Positions 57,772 through 64,000 of a stretch of DNA of 64,000 bases are shown here, piece after piece. Source of the stretch: Pseudomonas chlororaphis subsp. piscium (GTDB lineage: Bacteria > Pseudomonadota > Gammaproteobacteria > Pseudomonadales > Pseudomonadaceae). The stretch lies in assembly GCF_003850345.1 (NCBI RefSeq), contig NZ_CP027707.1, forward strand, positions 434,001-498,000, given 5' to 3'. Numbering within the stretch: the stretch's first letter is position 1; each line of letters begins with the position of its first letter. The translations under genes and the position numbers were made by a program. Under the pieces are notes generated by a model that was not told the DNA's origin, did not search any database, and was given only the letters and a program-made list of their open reading frames with translations.

Positions 57772-58392
57772 TCAATCCTGCTCGTCGAGGTAACGCAGGG
57801 CCATTTGTTCGGTAGCCAGTTTCGCCGGTGGCAACAGGTGTGGCGCCACCAGCATCATGATCTGGTAGACCACCACTCGTACCTCGCCCTCGCGATCGAG
57901 AATGCGTTGATAGTCCAGCGAGAACAGCAGGGTCATGGTGATCTGTTCCACCAGTTGCCCCAGTGCCTGGGTATCGCTGACCAGTTGTCCCGAAGCCTTG
58001 AGCCTGGCCAGCAGCGAGGCCAGGGTGCGCTTCAGGGCGTTGAGCAGGTTGCGAATCCCCTTGGCCAGCTTCGGCAGGCGTCCGGCCAGGTTGGACAGGT
58101 CCTGGAACAGGAAGCGGTAGTGCGCCAGGCGCTCGACGATCAGGTGCAGGAACAGCCAGTAGTCTTCGGGAGCCAGGTGCACATCGGCGGGTGGATCGAG
58201 CAGGGGTGCCAGCTCATTCTGGAAGCGCTCGAACAGCCCGAGGACCAGCGGCTCCTTGCCGTGAAAGTGGTAGTAGAGGTTGCCGGGGCTGATCCCCATT
58301 TCGTTGGCAACTTCCATGGTCGAGACATTGGGTTCGCCCTTGTGATTGAACAACTGCAGGGCACATTCGAGTATCCGGTCGCGGGTCTTCAT
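57772..58392 (-). CDS. phaD: TetR-family regulator PhaD
   Basis: TetR regulator of 206 residues: HTH STMEVANEMGISPGNLYYHF (about residues 24-43), then a helical ligand domain. PhaD activates pha genes in P. putida and is proposed to bind a fatty-acid-derived CoA. It is the last gene of the minus-strand operon, 57 bp after phaC2. Confidence 0.93.
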   Translation of the reverse strand: MKTRDRILECALQLFNHKGEPNVSTMEVANEMGISPGNLYYHFHGKEPLVLGLFERFQNELAPLLDPPADVHLAPEDYWLFLHLIVERLAHYRFLFQDLSNLAGRLPKLAKGIRNLLNALKRTLASLLARLKASGQLVSDTQALGQLVEQITMTLLFSLDYQRILDREGEVRVVVYQIMMLVAPHLLPPAKLATEQMALRYLDEQD

Positions 58393-58449
58393 CCAGTCTT
58401 CTTGGTTGTTCAGTCAGGCCGCGGCCCGAGGGTCGCGGCGCGGGGAAAT

Positions 58450-60132
58450 TCAGCGGACGCGCACGTAGGTGCCAGGCGCCGCCTCCATCGGTGGGTAATT
58501 CTGGTTGCCCAGGGTCGTCAGGGTTTCGCGCTGGGCGCCGGAACGCTGCTGGATCCACTCCAGCCATTGCGTCCACCAGCTACCGTCGACGTGCTTGGCG
58601 TCGTAGTACCAGGCTCGCGGGTCGCTGCTGAGCTTGCCGTTTTCGACGTAGTTGGCCTTGGGGTTGCTCGGCGGGTTGAGGATGCTCTGCACGTGTCCGC
58701 TGTTGGACAGCACGAAGCGTTTTTCGCCGCCCAGCAGCAGGGTCGAGCGGTACACCGCATCCCAGGGGGTAATGTGGTCGTTGATTCCGGCGACGCTGAA
58801 GCTATCGACCGTGACTTTTTGCAGGTCGATTGGCGTGCCGCACACTTCCAGGCCACCGGGGTGACCCATCGGGTTGTGCTTGAAGAAGTCCAGCAGGTCG
58901 CCATGAAAGGCAGCCGGCAGCCGGGTGTTGTCGTTGTTCCAGTAGAGGATGTCGAACGCCGGCGGCTCCTTGCCCAGCAGGTAGTTGTTGACCCAGTAAT
59001 TCCAGATCAGGTCGTTGGGCCGCATCCAGGCGAAGACCTTGGCCATGTCGCGACCGTCGAGCACGCCCCGTTGATAGGAGCGGCGCTTGGCTGCCTCCAG
59101 GGTCTGCTCGTCGGCGAACAGGGTCGCCGGGCTGTCCAGCTGGCTATCCAACAGGCTGACCAGGTAGGTGGCGCTGGAGATTCGGCGCAGTTGTCGCTTG
59201 GCTTGCAGGTGGCCTTGCAGGGCGGCAATGGTCAAGCCGCCGGCACAGGCACCCATCAGGTTCACGTCACGACTGCCGGTGATCGCCCGGCAGACATTCA
59301 TGGCTTCCTCCACAGCCTCGACATAGCTCGACAGGCCCCATTCGCGATGCCGGACGTCGGGATTGCGCCAGCTGATGATGAAGGTCTGCAGGCCGTTTTT
59401 CAGGGCGAACTGCACGAAGCTGTTGGCGGGGCTGAGGTCGAAGATATAGAACTTGTTGATCTGTGGCGGCACTACCAGCAGGGGCCGAGCGTACTGTTTT
59501 TCGCTCATCGGCTTGTACTGGATCAGTTCCAGCAGCTCGTTGCGAAACACCACCGAGCCGGGGGTGGTGGCCAGGCTCCTGCCGACCTCGAAGGCCTGTT
59601 TGGCAACCTGGCTGGGCAGGCCATTGTTATGCAGCAGGTCGTCGACCAGATGACCGATGCCACGGATCACGCTGTTGCCGCCGGAGTTGAAGATTTCCTT
59701 GATCGCCAGCGGATTGAGCAGGGTGTTGGACGGTGCCACCGCATCGTTGAGAAGGTTGAAGGCAAAGTGCGCGCGGGCCCGGTCGTCCAAGCTCATGCCG
59801 CTGTCGTCGATCCAGCTTTTGATTTGCTTCTGCCAACTGAGATAGGCCTGCAGGCTGCGTCGGTAAAACGGGTTCAGGCTCCAGGTCGGATCGGAGAACC
59901 GGCTGTCCTGGGGGTTGGGTTTGTGCAGTGTTTCACCCAGCAGTACACGGCCCAATTGACCACCCAGCGCCACGGCATGGCGGGCGCTGTGCACCGGGTT
60001 GCGCAGGCCGTAGGTGGCCACGCTGCGCAGAGTCGACAGCAGGTCACGGCCGCGCAGGCCGGTGATGGCACTCTGCGCAGTGATGTAGGTGGAGGGCGTG
60101 GGCAACGAGCCCGCCGTTGGTTTGTCTCGCAT
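58450..60132 (-). CDS. phaC2: PHA synthase class II PhaC2
   Basis: Class II mcl-PHA synthase of 560 residues. The lipase-like box GACAGG holds the catalytic Cys; the Asp is in NDHITPWDAV and the His in NSGHVQSILNPP. It polymerises (R)-3-hydroxyacyl-CoA. It is closely similar to PhaC1 (61195-62874), a typical duplication flanking phaZ. ATG 60132. Confidence 0.96.
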   Translation of the reverse strand: MRDKPTAGSLPTPSTYITAQSAITGLRGRDLLSTLRSVATYGLRNPVHSARHAVALGGQLGRVLLGETLHKPNPQDSRFSDPTWSLNPFYRRSLQAYLSWQKQIKSWIDDSGMSLDDRARAHFAFNLLNDAVAPSNTLLNPLAIKEIFNSGGNSVIRGIGHLVDDLLHNNGLPSQVAKQAFEVGRSLATTPGSVVFRNELLELIQYKPMSEKQYARPLLVVPPQINKFYIFDLSPANSFVQFALKNGLQTFIISWRNPDVRHREWGLSSYVEAVEEAMNVCRAITGSRDVNLMGACAGGLTIAALQGHLQAKRQLRRISSATYLVSLLDSQLDSPATLFADEQTLEAAKRRSYQRGVLDGRDMAKVFAWMRPNDLIWNYWVNNYLLGKEPPAFDILYWNNDNTRLPAAFHGDLLDFFKHNPMGHPGGLEVCGTPIDLQKVTVDSFSVAGINDHITPWDAVYRSTLLLGGEKRFVLSNSGHVQSILNPPSNPKANYVENGKLSSDPRAWYYDAKHVDGSWWTQWLEWIQQRSGAQRETLTTLGNQNYPPMEAAPGTYVRVR

Positions 60133-60240
60133 GCTTCAACACTCCTTCGTCAAGCCATCAACAAGCACACCAAGACAAACACCATAGTCGGTCCTGAACC
60201 ATCCTGCGCGCGCGACGATCCTGTCGGCAGACGCTTTTTG

Positions 60241-61098
60241 CTACGTACCGCTGAACGGTGTCGGGTGCGGGTGCATCACTGCCCGTTGTCGCTCTTCCTC
60301 GAGGAATTTCATGATGATCGGCGCGACGGCTTCGGCCCGGGTAATCAGGAACAGATGCCCGTCGTCGATGATGTGTAGCTGGGCGTTGGGAATCCGCCAC
60401 GCCAGCATGCGCATATTGATCAGCGGGATCAGCGGGTCGTCGTCGCCGGCCAGCACCAGGGTCGGCTGGTGGATCTTGTGCAGCCAGTGGATGCTGGTCC
60501 AGCCGAGGCCGGCGAACAGCTGCCAGTAGTAGCCCAGCTTGCCCGCTGAACGGACCTTGCTGGCATGCTCGGCGGCGAGGTTGGGATCGCGGCGGAACGA
60601 GCCGCCGTAGATCAGGGGGGCGATGCGAATCACATGGGAGGGCTGGATGTAGCGCCGCGGGCTGGCCATCATCCACAGCACCTTGGGTTTGCCCGGCACC
60701 ATAAAGGCGCCCGCGGCAGTGGCGGCCAGCACCAGTTTCTTGCAGCGTTCGGGGTAGTCGTAGGCGAACTGCTGGGCCAGTGCCCCGCCCCAGGACACAC
60801 CCACCACATTGACCTGCCCATAGTCGAGGTAATCGAGCATGCGCGCGGTCAGCTTGGCCAGGCCGGGAAAGCGGTAGGGGTGGCTCGGCGTCGAGGAGCC
60901 GCCAACGCCCGGTACGTCAAAGGCGATGACTTCCAGGTCCGGGTCCAGAGCCTGGACGAACGGGAACACCAACTCCAGGTTGGCGCCGATGCCATTGAAG
61001 ATCAGCAAGGGTGTCAAGTGAGGCTTGCCGGGACGTACCGCCGTGCGGATGGTCTGGCCATCCAGGTCGACGGTGCGGAAGATGAACGGTTGAGGCAT
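60241..61098 (-). CDS. phaZ: Intracellular mcl-PHA depolymerase PhaZ
   Basis: Alpha/beta hydrolase of 285 residues with Ser in the GVSWGG lipase box at about residue 100, Asp in LAGDDDPLIPL and His near the C-terminus (DDGHLFL). It releases 3-hydroxy acids from stored PHA. It lies between the two synthase genes with 96 bp (phaC1) and 108 bp (phaC2) gaps. Confidence 0.95.
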   Translation of the reverse strand: MPQPFIFRTVDLDGQTIRTAVRPGKPHLTPLLIFNGIGANLELVFPFVQALDPDLEVIAFDVPGVGGSSTPSHPYRFPGLAKLTARMLDYLDYGQVNVVGVSWGGALAQQFAYDYPERCKKLVLAATAAGAFMVPGKPKVLWMMASPRRYIQPSHVIRIAPLIYGGSFRRDPNLAAEHASKVRSAGKLGYYWQLFAGLGWTSIHWLHKIHQPTLVLAGDDDPLIPLINMRMLAWRIPNAQLHIIDDGHLFLITRAEAVAPIIMKFLEEERQRAVMHPHPTPFSGT

Positions 61099-61194
61099 GC
61101 CTTGGCCCTGTCGGTGGAATCGTTGCCTGCAGGAGAGAGTCGCTTGTGGAGCTGCGTTATCGCAAGCGGCTCGCTCCTACAGGCCTGCTATCGG

Positions 61195-62874
61195 TTAACG
61201 TTCATGGACATAAGTACCCGGTGCCGCCTCGGCCGCTGGGTACGCCTTGTTGCCGAGAATGCTCGGCGTCTTTTTCAGTTTGCCTGAGCGCTCCGCCTGC
61301 CAGGCCTGCCAGTGCAGCCACCAGGAGTCGGTGTGCTTGGTCGAGTTTTCCTGCCAGTCGTCGGCGTTGGCCGGCATCTCTTCGCTGGTCATGTAGCGCG
61401 ACTTGGGGTTGCCCGGCGGGTTGAGGATGCTCTGGATATGCCCGCTGCTGGAGAGGACGAATTCGACCTTGCCGCCGAACAGCTGAGCCGACTTGTAGCA
61501 GGACTTCCACGGGGTGATGTGGTCGTTGGTACCGGCCAGGGAGAAGATGTCGGCGGTGACCTGCTTCAGGTCGATCGGCGTGCCGCACACTTCCAGTGCG
61601 TTGGGGCGGATCAGTGGGTTGTTTTTGAACATTTCGATCAGGTCGCCGTGGAAGGCAGCGGGCAACCGGGTGGTGTCGTTGTTCCAGAACAGGATGTCGA
61701 ACACCGGCGGCTCGTTACCCAGCAGGTAGTTGTTCACCCAGTAGTTCCAGATCAGGTCGTTGGGTCGCATCCAGGCGAAGACCTTGGCCATGTCGCGACC
61801 TTCCAGCACACCGGCCTGATAGGAGTGACGCTTGGCGGCCTCCAGGGTCTGCTCGTCGACGAACAGCGCCACCTGGGTATCGAGGGTGGTATCGAGCACG
61901 CTGACCAGCAGGGTCAGGGCGTTGACCTTCTTCTCGCCCAGGGCCGCGTAGTGCCCCAGCAGCGCGGTGCAGGTGATGCCGCCGGAGCAGGCACCGAGCA
62001 TGTTCACGTCCTTGCTGCCGGTGATGGCGATGACCACGTCGACCGCTTCTTTCAGCGCTTCGATGTAGGTCGACAGGCCCCACTCGCGCTGCGCCTTGGT
62101 CGGGTTGCGCCAACTGACGATAAAGGTCTGCACGCCGTTGCGCAGGCAGAAGCGCGCCAGGCTCTTGTCCGGGCTGAGGTCGAAGACATAGAACTTGTTG
62201 ATCTGTGGCGGGACCACCAGCAGCGGGCGCTCGTGCACCTGCTCGGTCACCGGACGGTACTGGATCAATTCCAGCACGTCGTTGCGAAACACCACCGCGC
62301 CTTCACTGGTGCCCAGGTTCTTGCCGATCTCGAAGGCGTCCATGTTGACTTGGCTCGGCATGCCGCCGTTGTGCACCAGGTCCTTGGCCAGATGGGAGAG
62401 GCCATCGAGCAGGCTTTTACCGCCGGTCTCGAAGAAGCGTTTGACCGCTGCCGGGTTGGCGGCGGTGTTGGTCGGCGCCATGGCCTCGGTCATCAGGTTG
62501 ATGACGAAGTGGGCGCGGCTGATGTCCTGTTCGGAGAGGTTGCTGTGGCCGATCCAGTCGTGAAGCTCCTTGCGCCACGCCAGGTAGGTTTGCAGGTAAC
62601 GCTTGTACAGCGGGTTCTGGCTCCAGGCCGGATCGTTGAAGCGACGGTCATCGCCCTCCGGTTGCAGCGTCGATTTGCCGAACATCACGTTCTTCAATTC
62701 GACGCCGAAATGGGCCACATGTTTGGCGCTGTGCAGCGGTTGTTTGATGGCCTGGGTCAGCACCATTCGAGCAGAGGTAAGCAGATCTTTCCGACGTAAA
62801 CCGATGACAGGATTCAGGCCCAGAGTGTTTTCCGAGGCTTGGCGTTTCAGGTCATCGTTATTCTTGTTACTCAT
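61195..62874 (-). CDS. phaC1: PHA synthase class II PhaC1
   Basis: Class II synthase of 559 residues with the nucleophile Cys296 in LGACSGG, the Asp in NDHITPW and the His in SSGHIQSILNPP. It makes mcl-PHA from fatty-acid-derived (R)-3-hydroxyacyl-CoA. It heads the phaC1-phaZ-phaC2-phaD operon. A sigma-54-like element lies 126 bp upstream. Confidence 0.97.
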   Translation of the reverse strand: MSNKNNDDLKRQASENTLGLNPVIGLRRKDLLTSARMVLTQAIKQPLHSAKHVAHFGVELKNVMFGKSTLQPEGDDRRFNDPAWSQNPLYKRYLQTYLAWRKELHDWIGHSNLSEQDISRAHFVINLMTEAMAPTNTAANPAAVKRFFETGGKSLLDGLSHLAKDLVHNGGMPSQVNMDAFEIGKNLGTSEGAVVFRNDVLELIQYRPVTEQVHERPLLVVPPQINKFYVFDLSPDKSLARFCLRNGVQTFIVSWRNPTKAQREWGLSTYIEALKEAVDVVIAITGSKDVNMLGACSGGITCTALLGHYAALGEKKVNALTLLVSVLDTTLDTQVALFVDEQTLEAAKRHSYQAGVLEGRDMAKVFAWMRPNDLIWNYWVNNYLLGNEPPVFDILFWNNDTTRLPAAFHGDLIEMFKNNPLIRPNALEVCGTPIDLKQVTADIFSLAGTNDHITPWKSCYKSAQLFGGKVEFVLSSSGHIQSILNPPGNPKSRYMTSEEMPANADDWQENSTKHTDSWWLHWQAWQAERSGKLKKTPSILGNKAYPAAEAAPGTYVHER

Positions 62875-62999
62875 CTACGACGCTCCATTGTCCTGAGACG
62901 AGTACCGGACCTGCTGTGTAGTCACACAGCAAAGATGCCAGGTACTACTGCTCGGGTGACCGTTGATTCTGCATTACTGCTTTTTTGTTCAGAGAACAC

Positions 63000-63015
63000 T
63001 GCAGGGAACTTGCCA
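63000..63015 (-). promoter_or_regulatory. Sigma-54-like element upstream of phaC1
   Basis: Minus strand TGGCAAGTTCCCTGCA has GG-N10-GC and matches 10 of 12 defined consensus bases. It lies 126 bp before the phaC1 ATG in the right orientation. A few matches this good are expected by chance over 64 kb, so the location carries most of the weight. Confidence 0.5.
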
Positions 63016-63132
63016 GCTCCATTGGTTACCCGAGTTTAATTTTTTTCGCAAGCAGGCCAATCGTTGGCCATGCAGCCCAGCATTCAAACAGATGAATCTA
63101 GAAAATGCCCTCTAAAGCGTCAGAGGTCTGAT

Positions 63133-63513
63133 CTAGAGCATCAGCTTGACGATAGACTCATTTGGGTCGCGGGACTTTCCGGCGGCTTGAAGTTCAGCAA
63201 GATAATCGCTCCACAGATCGTCCTGACGCACCGCCAACTGGTACAGGTAGTCCCAGGTGAACAGGCCGCTGTCATGCCCGTCGTCGAAGGTCAGTTTCAG
63301 TGCGTACTGACCGGCCGGTTCGACCTTGGTCAGGCCGACGCCGATCTTGCCAAATTGCAGGATGGGTTTGCCGTGGCCCTGGACCTCGGCGGAGGGGGAG
63401 TGCACCCGCAGGAATTCGGCGGGCAGGTGATAGACCTCGTCTGGCGCGTAAGTCAGCGTCAGGGTCTTCGAGGCTTTGTGCAGGTTGATGGCGGTGGGAA
63501 GTCGAGTGGTCAT
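63133..63513 (-). CDS. DUF971 domain-containing protein
   Basis: Protein of 126 residues with the DUF971 fold: TLTLTYAPDEVYHLPAEFLRVHSPSAE, then FDDGHDSGLFTWDYLYQL. DUF971 proteins resemble the N-terminal part of gamma-butyrobetaine hydroxylase but are too short to be the enzyme; a role in iron-sulfur or Mrp-type assembly has been suggested for some fusions. It follows hslU on the same strand. ATG 63513 matches the family start. Confidence 0.85.
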   Translation of the reverse strand: MTTRLPTAINLHKASKTLTLTYAPDEVYHLPAEFLRVHSPSAEVQGHGKPILQFGKIGVGLTKVEPAGQYALKLTFDDGHDSGLFTWDYLYQLAVRQDDLWSDYLAELQAAGKSRDPNESIVKLML

Positions 63514-63544
63514 GGGGCAGCCTGCGGTCCGTCTGTACAAGGAA

Positions 63545-63580
63545 TCCCCGCGGCAGCGAGCAAGCTCGCTGCCGCGGGGA
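63545..63580. other. Long perfect hairpin between hslU and the DUF971 gene
   Basis: A 17-bp perfect inverted repeat (left arm TCCCCGCGGCAGCGAGC) with 2 central bases, 9 bp after the hslU stop. No T-run. It may be a REP of a third family or an mRNA-processing hairpin that sets the hslU 3' end. Confidence 0.7.
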
Positions 63581-63588
63581 CGTGCTCG

Positions 63589-64000
63589 TTACAGGATATA
63601 ACGGGACAGGTCTTCGTTCTGCGCCAATTCGCCCAGGTGGCTGTTGACGTAGGCGGCGTCGATGCGGATCGGCTCTTCGTTGTGGGCGCTGGCCAGATCG
63701 CCGGCGCTGAACGACACTTCTTCGAGCAAGCGCTCGAGCAGGGTGTGCAGGCGACGGGCACCGATGTTCTCGGTCTTCTCGTTGACCTGCCAGGCGATCT
63801 CCGCCAGGCGCTTGATGCCGTCCGCCTGGAACTCGATGGTCAGGCCTTCGGTTTTCAGCAGCTCGCGGTATTGCTCGGTCAGGGAGGCGTGAGGCTCGCT
63901 GAGAATGCGCTCGAAGTCTTCCGGCGACAGCGCCTTGAGTTCGACGCGGATCGGCAGACGGCCTTGCAGCTCGGGCACCAGGTCGCTCGGCTTGCTCAGA
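63589..64000 (-). CDS. hslU: ATP-dependent protease ATPase subunit HslU (N-terminal part outside window)
   Basis: C-terminal 136 residues of HslU; the frame continues through base 64000. Seen are [14 protein letters not shown], the sensor-2 region [21 protein letters not shown] (cited in part: GARRLHT) and the C-terminal LSRYIL that docks into HslV. HslU unfolds substrates for the HslV peptidase. hslV should lie just outside the window. Confidence 0.95.
   Translation of the reverse strand, partial: LSKPSDLVPELQGRLPIRVELKALSPEDFERILSEPHASLTEQYRELLKTEGLTIEFQADGIKRLAEIAWQVNEKTENIGARRLHTLLERLLEEVSFSAGDLASAHNEEPIRIDAAYVNSHLGELAQNEDLSRYIL

Noticed and set aside
57751..60378. 875-codon open frame on the plus strand opposite phaD and phaC2
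   Set aside because: It mirrors high-GC codons of the genes on the other strand, has no start context or domain, and phaD and phaC2 are certain.
1..64000. Prophage, insertion sequence, tRNA or rRNA genes
   Set aside because: No transposase, integrase or structural phage gene, no tRNA cloverleaf and no rRNA sequence was recognised by reading; a tRNAscan or Infernal run would be decisive.

Overview
The window is chromosomal DNA from a fluorescent Pseudomonas, most likely the P. fluorescens / P. protegens / P. chlororaphis group. The reasons are the high-GC codon usage, the Pseudomonas gene order hisIE-tatABC-rsmE, the ubiE-ubiJ-ubiB block beside the medium-chain-length PHA locus (phaC1-phaZ-phaC2-phaD facing phaI-phaF), the hut locus with both HutF and HutG, and the REP/REPIN repeats between genes. 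I see no prophage, insertion sequence, CRISPR array, rRNA or tRNA. This is core genome with a few accessory genes.

Layout: (1) 1-4.5 kb holds the end of a phenylacetate-type beta-oxidation cluster (paaF fragment, paaH, paaJ) and the Ada DNA-repair regulator. (2) 4.4-7.7 kb on the minus strand holds three exported proteins: a DUF4124 protein, a secreted AroQ-type chorismate mutase and a 677-residue MORN-like repeat protein. (3) 7.8-13.6 kb holds glnA with a sigma-54 promoter and NtrC-like boxes, divergent from thiI, then typA and a cysteine-cluster protein. (4) 13.8-18.1 kb holds glgP, fbp and a DUF924 gene. (5) 18.1-22 kb holds a RelE/Phd-type toxin-antitoxin pair with a nested palindrome upstream, an amino-acid-type dCache chemoreceptor, a small lipoprotein and the lipocalin Blc.

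(6) 22-38.3 kb is a complete histidine-utilisation locus: hutF on the minus strand, then hutC, hutD, hutU, a urocanate-type permease, the ABC importer hutXWV, two HutH paralogues, a histidine-type permease, hutI and hutG. Histidine is converted to urocanate (HutH), imidazolonepropionate (HutU), formiminoglutamate (HutI), formylglutamate (HutF), and glutamate plus formate (HutG). A GG-N10-GC sigma-54 element sits directly before a perfect palindrome upstream of hutU, which suggests HutC repression combined with NtrC/CbrB-type activation. The first HutH paralogue lacks exactly the Ala-Ser-Gly triad that forms the MIO cofactor; this is the most interesting protein-level observation in the window.

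(7) 38.5-44.6 kb holds pip-dtd and the periplasmic glucan genes mdoG-mdoH. (8) 44.9-49.6 kb holds an amino-acid ABC importer and an HBM-type chemoreceptor. (9) 49.7-55.8 kb on the minus strand holds ubiE-ubiJ-ubiB, hisI-hisE, tatA-tatB-tatC and rsmE. (10) 55.9-62.9 kb is the PHA locus: granule proteins on plus, synthases, depolymerase and regulator on minus. (11) 63.1-64 kb holds a DUF971 gene and the C-terminal part of hslU, running out of the window.

Two families of intergenic repeats recur: a roughly 101-bp REPIN with TGTAGCCGCTGCC ends, and the shorter TGTAGGAGCGAGG-type REP. I found no clearly new multi-gene system. The best leads are the MIO-less HutH paralogue, the compact hutU promoter/operator, the toxin-antitoxin operator palindrome and the MORN-like exported protein.
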